Source of the DNA: Siphonodentalium dalli
Taxonomy: Eukaryota; Mollusca; Scaphopoda; Gadilida; Siphonodentaliidae
DNA: 64,000 nucleotides
Assembly (NCBI GenBank): GCA_032622095.1
Contig: CP136065.1
Location: forward strand, 246,697,474-246,761,473
Direction of reading: 5' to 3'
The stretch's first letter is position 1, and each line of letters begins with the position of its first letter. Shown here piece by piece: positions 45,224 to 56,708 of the stretch. The position numbers and the translations under genes were made by a program. The notes under the pieces are model-generated. The model had not been told where the DNA came from. It saw only the letters and a list, made by a program, of their open reading frames with translations, and made no database searches.

Positions 45224-45970
45224 GTGTTGAACCAGTAATGAGTTCCAAATGGTTAGGAACATAAATCATGTATACATTTATGTAGTTGGCTTATGTAGGG
45301 ACCAGCCTAGAGGGTGACTTGGGAGACAGGGACCAGCCTAGAGGGTGACTTGGCAGATATCTTCATCCAGTCTCTTCTAAAAGCCGACGAAAATCCTGAT
45401 GTACGTTGCTAGAGCTCATTATTAAAATTAGCTCAAACTCAACTATTGTTGGAAAACTGAATTACTCATCGCAATATAGGAGACGTCATCTTCGAGTTTG
45501 TATCAGTTAATGATATTCGTGACTGATTATTCTTTCGCATCATGTTGTATTAAAACATTTACTATGCCAGGAATCCACTCCATATTTGGAGTTGGGAATG
45601 CCACGTCTTTATAGAAATGATATATAGTGGACACTTCTAGAGACATACATCCGTTGGCTTTTCAAAGTAACTGATCTTCATCCTAAAATGTGCCATTCTC
45701 CCTATTTTTGTCCAAGAAGTGACTTCTCTCCTCTTCCACATACCAACATTCATATGTCCCAACAGTATATTCACTGATTTATATAATGGTGTTCTTACTC
45801 ACAATAGTGGTCTTATAAATGGGCTCTTTTTTTGCATAATTATTATTGGATCATAGAAGGGTGATGTTGGGGTGTAAATTGAACTTCAGCCATTGATACT
45901 TCTCCCTGATAACAGTCCACTTCTCCCTAATAACCAAACAGAAAGAAGTGACATCTCCCAATTTTGAACC
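45224..45970. other. Downstream flank of transporter gene
   Basis: A 31-bp direct repeat (GGGACCAGCCTAGAGGGTGA) occurs twice at 45299-45355. Nothing else is recognised. Confidence 0.5.
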
Positions 45971-45981
45971 TCTAGGATGGT

Positions 45982-47483
45982 CAAGTCTGAGTTAAGTGTG
46001 CCTGTCCTTTGCAGATTGAGATCAGGGCTGGGAATCAACATCATAATTTTCTCGAAAATGGTGTCCAGACATCACACCTGGCAATTTCAACATTCGTTTT
46101 TTTCTGTATTTTCCTAAGATATCAGCAAGCTATTCAAATAATGAAATACAGTAATGCCCTAAGTAATCGACTTCTTAACCACAGCAGAAATATGGGGAAT
46201 TTTTCAGGATTTTGTCGGAAATATGGCTTGTTGCCATAAATCGGAAAGCTCTGTGTGAGAGCTTTCCGATGAATGGCAACATGCCAAATTTCCGACTAAA
46301 TCCTGAAAAATTACTCGATTACTTAGGGCATTACTGTATATCCCAACAACTCATTTTGTGATAGAATCGTTTCTGGGCAGGGATTTGCAACTCATAAGTA
46401 TTATTTCATACCCATGAAACTATCTAAAATTTGTTATTTAAAGAGATAATCCATCAGCTATAATTAATTTACGTACAATCATCACTTTCTTTTTCTGATT
46501 GGAATTACAGCATAATGTGTTCCAAACATAATATTTATCTCAATTCCAAATATTTTTTAAAGAAAAGATACTTAAATTAAAGTACTTTTCAAGGACAGAA
46601 AGAAAGAGTTTTCAAGAATGAATCAGTGGGAACCCTGGTTTATATATACATGTTGTGTGTGATAAATAAATATGATCAATATGTTAACAAATCTTTATAA
46701 AATGCACCACATGAAGAAACATAACAGCAGCAGGGTGGGCAAACCTGAGTTTAGTGTGCCTGTCATTTGCAGAATGAGGTCCCCAGAGGGTTTATTTAGT
46801 GACACTATCCCACATAGCGGGCTAGCATCACCAAATTTATGCTCTGGGGACCTCATTCTGCATGGCCTCATCTGCTACGGGATACATACTCAGATTTAAG
46901 TTCCCAAATGGTGAATATAGTGATGTACATCCAATGGGAACCTCAATTATGCAATGTGTTGTCTGCCAATTTTAGGTTATAGAGAAACTAAACTAAAAAA
47001 GAGATAGCATCTATGTGAATCCATTTCTATAGAAATTTGATAATAAAGAAACTTTCCAGAGAAGATGAGGCCTAAGCAGAATGAGGTCCCCAGAGGGTGA
47101 ATTTAGTGATGCTATCCCCTCTGGGGACCTCATTCTGCTTAAGCCTCATCTTCTCTGGAAAGTTTCTTTATTATCAAATTTCTATAGAAACTTCTTCAAA
47201 GAGATCCTTCTATTTCTTTTTTAGTTTAGTTTCTCTATACATGTATCCCCAAATTGGCATTTGTCACATTGCATAATCGAGGTTCCCAATGGGTGTACAT
47301 CACAGTATTCACCATTTGGGAACATCAATCTGAGTCTGTCTCCCACAGCAGATAAGGCCATGCAGAATGAGGTCCCCAGAGGGTGAATTTGGTGATGCTA
47401 GACCGCTATGCGGGATAATATCACTAAATTCACCTTCTGGTGACCTCATTCTGCAAATGACAGGCACACTAAACTCAGGCTCG
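45982..47483. mobile_element. Composite family M region, copy 8 (1.5 kb)
   Basis: The outer ends are CAAGTCTGAGTTAAGTGTG and CACTAAACTCAGGCTCG. The 11-bp TCTAGGATGGT precedes it (45971-45981) and follows it (47484-47494). Inside are a further left end (46742), two GAATGAGGTCCCCAGAGGG palindromes, a mirrored AGAGAAGATGAGGC...GCCTCATCTTCTCT arm pair (47058-47165), and a family-P element. Confidence 0.75.
46147..46340. mobile_element. Tc1/mariner-like MITE, family P, copy 4
   Basis: TACAGTAATGCCCTAAGTAA, foldback at AGCTCTGTGTGAGAGCT, and TTAGGGCATTACTGTA. The right arm lacks the ACCCATAATTCTGCTGTGG block. Confidence 0.88.
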
Positions 47484-47494
47484 TCTAGGATGGT

Positions 47495-48543
47495 CCCTGA
47501 ACTTAGAAGCTTGTTTCAAAATGTTCAGAAAGATGAATCGTGGCTAAATTCATAGAACAGACATGGAACTTGGTTCCAAAATGCTCAGAAGCAAACAGTA
47601 TATTTATAGGGCAGAGCATCAAACATTTTAATCCAAATAAGGCGATTAAAATAAATTAACTTTGTTCTCAGGTAATTAGATCTCAATTGTGAGATGAGGG
47701 AGGGAGGCTATTTATTTTATTTTTATCTCAAAATCTGGAAAACTTACTGGTATCAGATTATTACATATATATGGAATCTCTTTTAACCGATATTATATGA
47801 TACGAGGCGGTATCAGATTATTACATATATATGGAATCTCTTTTAACGATATTATATGGTACGAGGCGGTATCAGATTCACAGTGTGATCTCAGCAATAA
47901 GTTTGTATATAACATAATTCACAAGTCATTACAATGATTGTTTATTCTCTGACTATAAATTCAGACTATGATCTGCGGAGACACATTCACCAGTAAAGGT
48001 TTGTATAGACATATAGAGGAAATTCAGAAAAAGGGAGTGTACATGCGTATGATAGACATAGACAGAACACAACGCGCATCATAATCGAGACTCTTTTATC
48101 GAATGAGTTGCGGATGGCGCAAGGATATATTTCGCGAGAGCGTAGCTCGAGCGAAATATAACTTTGCGCCGTCCGCAACGAGTTCGATAAAAGATTCGAG
48201 ATTATGATGCAAGTTGTGTTCTGTATTTATTCTACACCGTTCAGTCAGATAAGTTAAATCCACGAATGTCACCTTAATTGTAACAATAGCTACCTTTATT
48301 GTGATTTAAGTCTGACAAATAACCAGTCATTATGGGGGGGATCACCGGAAGCGGATGATCGACGTAATGTACGTCATCTTTCTTGGCGACAACGTCAACA
48401 AGAATAGTTCCGGCTTGTATTCCACTAGAGGTATACACTAATATGTATTCAATGGCTGGGATTCCGTTGAATACATGTGACTCACGTCAATGGGTGTGGA
48501 ATAAATTAGATTTATCCACCAACTATTTAGCTAACAATGTATA
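47495..48543. other. Non-coding stretch with a 58-bp doublet and an inverted repeat
   Basis: GGTATCAGATTATTACATAT occurs as a ~58-bp tandem doublet at 47749-47870. An inverted repeat pairs AACACAACGCGCATCATAAT (48066) with ATTATGATGCAAGTTGTGTT (48201), with a GCGAGAGCGTAGCTCGAGC centre near 48133-48151. A further TATTCAATGG/CCGTTGAATA pair is at 48445-48474. These are probably foldback elements of unknown family. Confidence 0.65.
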
Positions 48544-48772
48544 TACAGTAATGCCCTAATTAATCGACTCCTTTAACCACAGCAGAATTATGGGTAACTT
48601 TTCAGGATTTAGTCGGAAATATGGCTTGTTGCCATTCATCGGAAAGCTTTCCCCGAGAGCTTTCCGATGAATGGCAACAAGCCATATTTCCGACTAAATC
48701 CTGAAAAGTTACCTGTAATTCTGCTGTGGTTAAAGGAGTCGATTAATTAGGGCTTTACTATACATGTCCTAA
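48544..48772. mobile_element. Tc1/mariner-like MITE, family P, copy 5 (complete)
   Basis: A near-perfect ~110-bp foldback from TACAGTAATGCCCTAATTAA to TTAGGGCTTTACTATA. The centre is AGCTTTCCCCGAGAGCT. TA borders are consistent with mariner-type insertion. Confidence 0.92.
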
Positions 48773-49032
48773 ATTCAAAACTCAATAAAACCGGCCGAGT
48801 GCATTGTGCAAAATGCCCGTTCACGAGCTAATTATCTGACTTTAAAATAAGTTTTCGACTCCGCTTTATCTGTCCAGAGCGAAAAGTTTTGCACAGACAT
48901 ATAGAGTAAAGTTCAGAAAAATGGATTTGACATCAGGGATTTTATTTTTTATTACTTGATTTACAGATTATTTTGGCTCAATGGTAGGGGAGGGAAAAAA
49001 TAAAAATAAAATCTGTATAATTTTTTTTTAAT
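48773..49032. other. Unique spacer
   Basis: No gene is seen. A word shared with 48003-48030 (AGACATATAGAG) occurs near 48896. Confidence 0.4.
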
Positions 49033-49363
49033 TTAACCCTTTACCCAACAAACCGGCCAAAAACCGCCAAATAAAGCTGCAACAGCCTAAATTATCTTGG
49101 GTCTGTCTCAATAAAACCATACAAATATGGATATCATTGGAACCGGCTCATTGACCACATTGTGATGGTTACAGTTATGCCCTGTGCCAATGCATTCTCT
49201 TATATACACTTTTTACCATTTTTTCTTACATTCTTTAACAATTTTATAATTTTTAATGTGTTAAGCCAATGCATTCTCTTATATATGCGAGGCGACCTAT
49301 GGTCGACTTGCATATATAAGAGAATGCATTGGCACAGGGCCGTCCTGTTGGGTAAAGGGTTAA
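49033..49363. mobile_element. TTAA foldback MITE, family A, copy 6
   Basis: Both ends are intact. The first cassette is cut to its left arm (49185-49206), with its loop and part of the spacer deleted; the second (49267-49334) is intact. Its final TTAA is also the first TTAA of the next element. Confidence 0.92.
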
Positions 49364-49719
49364 AGGGGTACTGTACACTGAATCCGGTAATTTATGGGAC
49401 CATCTCCTTTGATACTCAACAGAATATATGCAACAAATGAATGAATTTGAGCCATGGATTGGTGCAAAATACACTCATGTGCTCTATGAACGATGCAAAC
49501 AACATGGTGATGACAATTAAAATGAATTTATAACTCCAGTCATAAATTAATTTTCATTATAATTAGCATGTTGATGTTGTTTTACATCATTCATAATGTA
49601 AATTAGTGCTTTTGCACTAATCCATGGCTCAAACTCATTCATTTGTTGCATATATTCTGTTGAGTATAATAGGAGATGGTCCCATAAATGGCTGAATTTA
49701 GTGTACAGTACCCCTTTAA
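49360..49719. mobile_element. TTAA foldback MITE, family E
   Basis: TTAAAGGGGTACTGTACACTG opens the element and CAGTGTAC-type inverse AGTGTACAGTACCCCTTTAA closes it. Arms pair over ~120 bases (CAACAGAATATATGCAACAA with its inverse). No hairpin cassette of the A/B/C kind is present. Confidence 0.9.
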
Positions 49720-50278
49720 ATTGTCACAAAATAGGGACGGGAGAAATAAAATATTTGCTGTATAATAATCTCCTCATCTAAAACAAGAACAGGCAAATAT
49801 ATTTTTTGCTTTGGATGTTTCTTTAAAGCATGATACAGATAGAAGAAACAATATCGCCAATATCAGCATCTGCAATGTTGGCGTTGACATGCAATACCAT
49901 AAACATCACTGGGGGGCTTCGCTGTTCAATCGATGTTGTTGTATATTTTAGGTAAACTTCTACTTTTTACTAATTTTTTTTTATATTTCTGGATTAATAT
50001 TCCCATTGGCAGAAATAAAAAAACCGAAAACTACAATTTTATTTTGATCGACAAACAGCTTTTTTTGGGTAGAAATCCGTAAATCAAGTAATAAAAAATT
50101 AAATGCTTTATTTGACTGGTGAATGTGGCCCCCTTCAACATTACTGTCAGTATTTTGTATATCTCCACAATTTTACTTGACCACAGTGAAGAATTGATTC
50201 TTCATAGAAATGTTTGACAGTCGCTTTAACCATCTATCATCACAAAGTAGACTTTATTGTTACAATGTTAATCTGGAT
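49720..50278. other. Non-coding stretch
   Basis: Nothing is recognised. Confidence 0.4.
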
Positions 50279-50390
50279 TTAGTGTCCAACATTTGCAGAA
50301 TGAGGTCCCCAGATGGTGAATTTAGTGACGCTATCATACACAATGGGCTAGCATCACCAAATTCATCCTCTGGGGACCTCATGTGATGAG
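50279..50390. mobile_element. Family M MITE, copy 9, fragment
   Basis: Contains CATTTGCAGAATGAGGTCCC and its inverse GGGGACCTCAT, with both outer ends decayed. Confidence 0.7.
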
Positions 50391-50413
50391 TGAACATATC
50401 TCCACAAATTTCT

Positions 50414-51030
50414 TTAAAGGCCCACTTAATTTTCAAGTCACCGATTATTTTTTTTATAGTGCCCTGATATACAGTTTTAATTACAATCTGCCATAAAATC
50501 TGATTAAAATACTATAATTCATCACTAGTTGAAACGTCTGTGTCTTAGAAGATGCCCTTATAGAAATAGAAAACAGCTGAAATCATAGAATGATTTCCCC
50601 CATTATGGCTCCTAGAATGCACAGAATTCAAGCTAAAAATATATTTTCAATTGAAGGGGAATAACTCTAAAGATATAGTGTTATTCCCCTTCCATTTAAA
50701 ATAATGAAACTTTAGCACAGTATACAAGTTGGTACTTCAACAAAAACAACATGTTCACAGTTTCTTACAATGGATAAGTTGATAATACAATGTTTTGGAG
50801 CTTCCTCTTTCAAATGGTGTATAATATAGCATATATTTTATATAAAATGATCTGGGGGTTCAAATGGTGTATAATATGGCATATATTTTATATAAAATGA
50901 TCTGGGGGTTCAAATGGTGTATAATATGGCATATATTTTATATAAAATGATCTGGGGGTTCAAATGGTGTATAATATGGCATATATTTTATATAAAATGA
51001 TCTGGGGGTTCCAGAATTAAGTGGGCCTTT
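50414..51030. mobile_element. MITE family G, copy 1, with 50-bp internal tandem repeat
   Basis: Ends are AAAGGCCCACTTAATTTT and AATTAAGTGGGCCTTT. The interior has a palindrome (GGAATAACTC...GTTATTCCCC) and four tandem units of 50 bases containing GTGTATAATATGGCATATAT (50808-51010). Confidence 0.88.
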
Positions 51031-51861
51031 AGCAGCTTTGTTGTTTTTAGTGCACTGACTTATTATTTATTCCTCCATATATGGAGACATATAATAACAA
51101 ATATACTATTTACACAACAAGGTTGGAATGATTGATTGAGTGTTGAGGTTGAGCGAGTGTTTCATGATGGAAGTAGCTGCTTATTGGTCACCTTTCACAT
51201 AATGAAATACAACTGATAAGAATTACAAAGAGGGTACTACGTCACTAGAATACGTGTTCTTTCTATCAGTTGACGCTTCACCGTATCCATAGTTACGATT
51301 ACGGTTTTGAGACACAAAGCATTGACATGTGAAACTTTGCATTCAATCAACAAAATAATCATGGCAAACAAAACAATATCACCTTACTGCGAGTGGCAAG
51401 CTAGATTTTCTCAGAAACGGACTCGTAGTCTCCAATTCTGCGAAAGATATTTGGACCGTCCGAAACATTGACGACTACCACCAGTTAATTCTCATCAGTA
51501 GTAATTCATTGTGTGAAAAGTGTCAATTGTCATTATGTACATACTCATTGCGATTGTAAACTTCATGACCCTCACATGAACCAGCCTACAGGCTTCATCA
51601 TTCTGACTCGTACTTCTGTAAGGTGGTTCCTTCCCCTATGGTCAAAATTTTAATTAATTTTGTAAGAAACTATAATAATGCATCAAAAATATTGTTTTAC
51701 TCATTCACTCAGGTACTAAAGCTGAAGGGGTCCTTTTGGCTTGTTGGGTTCCCAACTTGACAAAAAAGTTTTTTTGGTACTCAGCTTGACCAGTACCAAA
51801 TGTTTTCAGTAGACATGATACCAAAATCTTGCATCCGACGACAAGGCACATGGGTATCATC
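51031..51861. other. Non-coding stretch
   Basis: No gene or element is recognised. 51720-51840 contains words (GGGTTCCCAACTTGAC, GTACTCAGCTTGACC) similar to 52195-52240 in inverted sense, suggesting an old repeat. Confidence 0.4.
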
Positions 51862-52103
51862 TTAACCCTTTGAGTGCCAGGTCCGATTTTTGTATCGACC
51901 CATATACCCTGTGCCAATGCATTCTCTTATATATGCGAGTCGACCATAGGTCGCCTCGCATATATAAGAGAATGCATTGGCCTAACCCAAAAAAAAAAAA
52001 AAATTTAAAAAAAGGAAAATTCATTTTTTTTATTTTTTTTAGGGCACTCTACAGACCATAAATTAGGGCCGATGAGATCGGCCCCTGGCACTAAAAGGGT
52101 TAA
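51862..52103. mobile_element. TTAA foldback MITE, family B, copy 3
   Basis: TTAACCCTTTGAGTGCCAGG to CCTGGCACTAAAAGGGTTAA, with one complete cassette (51914-51981), an A-rich spacer and GGGCCGATGAGATCGGCCCC near the right end. Confidence 0.93.
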
Positions 52104-52334
52104 AACTTAGTCCTGCCTCACATTTGCTTTCTATCAGCAACATAACACGAAAAAATGTGATAATTATCCACAGCATAAACCCATAAATGTCAAGCTGGAT
52201 ACCCAAAAACACCATTTCATAATGCTGGGAACCCAATACACCAAAATGTATCGATAACGACCAATTCAGTATTAAAGGTCTTCTCAGATGGCAACCCAAT
52301 ACACCAAAATGTATCGATAACGACCAATTCAGTA

Positions 52335-52712
52335 TTAACCCTTTACGGCTTTACCCAACAAAACCGGCCAAATAAAGCTTCAACAGCCTAAAATATCTTC
52401 GGTCTGTCTCAATAAAACCATACACATATGGATATCATTGGAACCGGCTCCTTGACCACATTGTGATAGTTACAGTTATGCCCTGTGCCAATGCATTCTC
52501 TTATATATGCATATATAAGAGAATGCAATGGCCTAAAAAAAAATCTTTTTTTAACACTTTTTAAACATTTTTTCTTACATTCTTTAACAATTTTATAATT
52601 TTTAATGTGTTAAGCCAATGCATTCTCTTATATGTGCGAGGCGACCTATGGTCGACTCGCATATATAATAGAATGCATTGGCACAGGGCCCTTCTGTTGG
52701 GTAAAGGGTTAA
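52335..52712. mobile_element. TTAA foldback MITE, family A, copy 7
   Basis: The element lies inside the second copy of a ~70-bp direct repeat whose first copy (52225-52300) is empty. The empty copy reads CAGTATTAAAGGTC; the filled copy reads CAGTATTAACCC...GGGTTAAAGGTC. The site is therefore a single TTAA duplicated on insertion. Confidence 0.95.
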
Positions 52713-52784
52713 AGGTCCTTCTCAGATGGCACACCATGTTTACTTGGGTTTTCAGTGTAGAAAGCATCAAGCTTATGCTCAATG

Positions 52785-53410
52785 GAATTTATGCCATAAA
52801 ATATGATTTAAAATACTAAAATTCATCACCAAATTGAAACGTCTGTGTCTCAGATGATGCCCATAGAGAAATAGAAAACAGCTGAAATCATAGAAAGATT
52901 TCCTCCGTTATTGCTCCAGAATTCAAAAAATATATTTTCAATGGAAGAGGAACAACTCTATATCTTCAGATATAGAATTATTCCCCTTCCATTGAAAATA
53001 ATGAACACAGAATACTAGTAGGTATCTCAACAAAAACAACATGTTCTCAGTTTATTACACCGAATAAGTTGATAATACAATGTTTTGGAGCTTCCTCTTT
53101 CATATGGTGTATATATGGCATATATTTTATATAAAATTATCTGGCGGTTCGAAATTTTAACCCTTTGAGTGCCAGGGGCCGATCTAATCGGCCCTAAACC
53201 TACACAATAAGTCTGTTAAAGAATATAATAAAATATATTAAAATTGTAAAAAAACAAAAAAATTGTTAGGCAAATGCATTCTCTTATATATGCGAGGCGA
53301 CCTATGGTCGACTCGCATATATAAGAGAATGCATTGGCACAGGGTATATGGGTTGATACAAAATCGGCCTGGCACTCAAAGGGTTTAAGGGCAATAAATC
53401 TCATTCATGT
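52785..53410. mobile_element. MITE family G, copy 3, interrupted by family B
   Basis: Matches copy 1 from TTTATGCCATAAAATATGAT to ATCTGGCGGTTCGAAATT. The left end is missing. Family-B copy 4 is inserted at the TTAA of its right terminus. Confidence 0.75.
53157..53388. mobile_element. TTAA foldback MITE, family B, copy 4 (inverted)
   Basis: TTAACCCTTTGAGTGCCAGG, a spacer, then one cassette (53269-53338) and CCTGGCACTCAAAGGGTTTAA. Orientation is opposite to copies 1-3. Confidence 0.92.
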
Positions 53411-53569
53411 TGCTTGGCTTCCTTAACATTTATTGTTTATTCATTTAATTGGGAAAAACAGAAAGAACTGAAAAAAACTTCATCATGTCTCTCAAGAAGG
53501 ATCGCTATAAATAGAATCATAAACTGATCTCATTATCAAAGATTGTTTCAGTTCTCTTTATTACCATTG

Positions 53570-54178
53570 TACAGTAATACCCCTAAATAATCGACTTAAA
53601 CCCTTTACCCAACAGAAGGGCCCTGTGCCAATGCATTCTCTTATATATGCGAGTCGACCATAGGTCGCCTCGCATATATAAGAGAATGCATTGGCTTAAC
53701 ACATTAAAAATTATAAAATTGTTAAAGAATGTAAGAAAAAATGGTAAAAAGTGTTAAAAAAAGATTTTTTTTTAGGCCAATGCATTCTCTTATATATGCG
53801 AGGCGACCTATGGTCGACTCGCATATATAAGAGGAATGCATTGGCACAGGGCATAACTGTAACTATCACAATGTGGTCAAGGAGCCGGTTCCAATGATAT
53901 CCATATTTGTATGGTTCTATTGAGACAGACCGAAGATATTTTAGGCCTGTTTGAAGCTTTATTTGGCCGGTTTGTTGGGTAAAGGGTTAACCACAGGAGA
54001 ATTATGGGTAATTTTTTCAGGATTTAGTTGGAAATATGGCTTGTTGCCATTTATCGGAAAGCTGACCGAGAGCTTTCCGATGAATGTCAACAAGCCATAT
54101 TTCCAACTAAATCCTGAAAAACTTACCCCATAATTCTCCTGTGGTTAAGGAGTCGATTATTTAGGGCATTACTGTATG
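53570..54178. mobile_element. Tc1/mariner-like MITE, family P, copy 6, split by family A
   Basis: The left tip TACAGTAATACCCCTAAATA is separated from ACCACAGGAGAATTATGGG by family-A copy 8. The right arm (54065-54178) is complete and ends TTAGGGCATTACTGTA. Confidence 0.9.
53596..53990. mobile_element. TTAA foldback MITE, family A, copy 8
   Basis: Complete, with two opposed cassettes (53628-53693 and 53778-53847). It is inserted into the TTAA of the CGACTCCTTAACCACAG motif of family-P copy 6. Confidence 0.93.
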
Positions 54179-54186
54179 ACTTCGCC

Positions 54187-54616
54187 CAAGCCTGGATATA
54201 CTGTGTCAGACATTTGCAGAATGAGGTCCCCAGAGGGTGAAATTAGTGTCAGTAAATTCCCCCTTGGTGAACCTCATACTTCCTATGCCTCAACTGCTAT
54301 GGGAGACCTAGGATCAAATGAAGTTACCTAGTTGAAGTTAGTGATGTTCACCCATCAGTCACCTCGATTATGCAATTTATATCCCGAAAATTAGGGATAT
54401 TTATAAACTGAACAGAAGGAAAAAAAATTACTTAAAACAATGCTAATTTGAGACTATAGATACTTCCCAGAAGATGAGGCCAAAGCAGAATGAAGTCCCC
54501 CCCCCCCCCCCCCGAGGATGAATTTAATGATGCTACACCACACATTTGGCTAGCATCACCAAATTCACCCTCTGGGGACTCATTCTATAAATGCAGACAC
54601 ACTATATCCACGCATG
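54187..54616. mobile_element. Family M MITE, copy 10
   Basis: CAAGCCTGGATATACTGTG to CACTATATCCACGCATG. Contains a 17-base C-run at 54498-54514 replacing part of the usual GTCCCCAGAGGG module. Confidence 0.8.
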
Positions 54617-56270
54617 CTCTTGTTTCACATCAGTGTTATTTTGTTTTATCAGTAATTTTCAGAAGTGCTATCTTAGGTTTCCATTGAAAAAATAACCCTG
54701 TTAAATCTTCTGGACTTCATCGCTTGGAACATTTGCCTTATCGTGCTGTAAAGTGGCTTGGGGGAGCATAAACCCCAATCATGAATGTCACATTAAGTTT
54801 ATGTCAATTCATTACAAATTAATAGTATTTCATCTGTTAGATTCACAGAGGTCAAGAGAAAACTTCGCAATTTTTACAGGAGAGTATAAAAATGTATTAT
54901 TTCAAATTAAAATTTATGCGACTAAATGTGTTCTGTGCCAGGTTATGTATCCTGTTTTAGAGAGCAGTGTTCCTAGATATAGAATAGAATTTTCTTGTTA
55001 TTTGTCACAAAATATAGATTATATGTCCGCATTCCAAATGGTGAAAATATCTTGGCATACGATTGCACAATCAATTCTTGCTAAATCTCAGTTACGATCT
55101 CTTTGAATCTCACCAATGTTTTGTTTTAAAACCATAATTTAAACCACATTTTGCTGTAAATACTTTTAATATGATATGTGCCTTAAGATCTATCTCTTTT
55201 TGTTTGATTAGAAAACAAAAAATTCCTTAACTGAACATGTAGCCTAAAACGGGTCAGATGTAGCTTTAATTATGTCAGCAGTAGGGACCTGCGATTCAGC
55301 ACATTTCCGGATTTCGAAATCTGATATCGAATCGGAGTCAAATGTCATGTAAAGAATGACTGAAAGATCCATTGGGGTCATTGAGTTTGACCTGCAGAGT
55401 AATTAAACAAATTGTGTGAAAGGATTCACACAAAACTTTGTTTAACTACTCTGCCGGTTAGAACCAATTGACCCTAATGGGATCTTCCATTCATTCATTA
55501 TAATCATACACCAGTATATTCACTGTCTTCACTGCAAATATAACTGAATATTTCCTGAAATATCTGTATATGATTTTTGCAATATTAAAAGAGTTATTTC
55601 ATATCGCAAACACAAATGAGCCCAAAATAAAATTAGGATTTCAATGGCCTCCTTTTTCAAATATCTACTTCCTGTATTCTTTTTACCAGCGTCAAAACAG
55701 CTGATTGGAAAACCCAACAACTCTGCATATTTAAATTTAACAACACGCAGTGAGCTCCTGTTTGGCTTGAAGGGACGTACATGGTTCATTAATTTTTATG
55801 AAGTGTTCACTTCAGTTATTGGTTTATGAACCTCGGAACATTCATGTAAACCTTATGGCAATTTGTACTGATTCTTATGGTGCAAATGAAGTGGGTGATT
55901 GTGTGATTATATTGAATTGAATCAGCCACCAGTGCATAACATATAGATCATTAAAAGTCAACAAATATACCGCAAAATTCACAACAATGTCTCAAATGAT
56001 GGGGACAAGTTGGATATATGGTATGGAGGTATGGTGTCGACTCTGACGATATCAAAATCTAATCATATCTTCAATATTCGCAGGCCCTAGTCACCAGAAA
56101 TACAAATATTATAATGGAATATTCTAATTTCCTGATGTAAGTGAGTGATATTTGTAACCAATCATTTTATTTTTACAGATCTTCACAATTTTGAGAAACC
56201 TACACAGCGTTTTATGTCTGAGATGAGTTAGGTGTATGATCATATCTCCTTCAGATACATAGACATTACC
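54617..56270. other. Non-coding stretch with one inverted repeat
   Basis: An inverted repeat pairs GATCCATTGGGGTCA (55367) with TGACCCTAATGGGATC (55470) around CTTTCACAC-like arms (55351-55502). Open frames at 54753-55106 (+) and 55529-55789 (-) are not recognised and have no supporting splice or poly(A) context. No gene is claimed. Confidence 0.5.
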
Positions 56271-56490
56271 ACCCATAGGGAGCCTCACACAAACGTGAAC
56301 AGATAACAATCAGTAATACATGCTACTACATGTATGAGGCTCCCTGCAGGATAACATAATCATGTCCTTTAGTTACCCCATAGATATTACCACGCATAGG
56401 GAGCCTCACGCAGATGACAGTCAGCGATACATGCTACTACATGAATGAGGCTCCTTGCAGGATAATGTAATATGTCCTTTGGGTACCACT
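56271..56490 (+). repeat. ~118-bp tandem doublet
   Basis: CATAGGGAGCCTCAC, ATACATGCTACTACATG and GAGGCTCC-TGCAGGATAA occur twice, at 56275-56352 and 56395-56464. Confidence 0.85.
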
Positions 56491-56553
56491 TATGGGAACC
56501 ATCACACAGACAGAACACAAGAGTGTCATCTGTTCTCATTATGGTCTTTCCAG

Positions 56554-56652
56554 GCGGCGGGTGAAGTGAATAAAGCATCCAATCGCACTTATCCGATTTA
56601 CGCAGCAATGGTGAAGTCTGTGTCCAAAACTGTCTTTAGCGAATTATGCTGA
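56554..56652 (+). CDS. Probable terminal exon of an unidentified gene
   Basis: A pyrimidine-rich acceptor (GGTCTTTCCAG) precedes 33 codons starting AAGEVNKASNRTYPIYAAMV, then KSVSKTVFSELC and TGA. The codons are GC-richer than the surrounding DNA. Poly(A) signals AATAAA at 56688, 56698 and 56703 follow within 60 bases, as expected for a last exon. The phase is 0, so it cannot be an alternative end of the transporter, whose exon 5 leaves one base over (that join would give a stop after three residues). I do not recognise the protein, and its other exons are not identified in the window. Confidence 0.5.
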   Translation, partial: AAGEVNKASNRTYPIYAAMVKSVSKTVFSELC

Positions 56653-56687
56653 TTTCCAGGAAATTACGTTGCACTTTATCACTTTGT

Positions 56688-56708
56688 AATAAATGGGAAT
56701 AAAATAAA
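56688..56708 (+). promoter_or_regulatory. Clustered poly(A) signals
   Basis: Three overlapping or adjacent AATAAA hexamers occur within 21 bases, shortly after the TGA of the terminal exon. Confidence 0.55.

Noticed and set aside
54753-55106. 117-codon frame as a gene
   Set aside because: No motif, no splice or poly(A) context; the start lies in ordinary AT-rich DNA.
55529-55789. 86-codon minus-strand frame of complex composition
   Set aside because: It looks slightly protein-like (FKYAELLGFPISCFDAGKKN) but no family is recognised and no exon borders or supporting neighbours are visible. It could be a decayed mobile-element fragment; not claimed.
56554-56652. Alternative last exon of the LAT transporter
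   Set aside because: The splice phase does not fit: joining exon 5 to it gives a stop after three residues.
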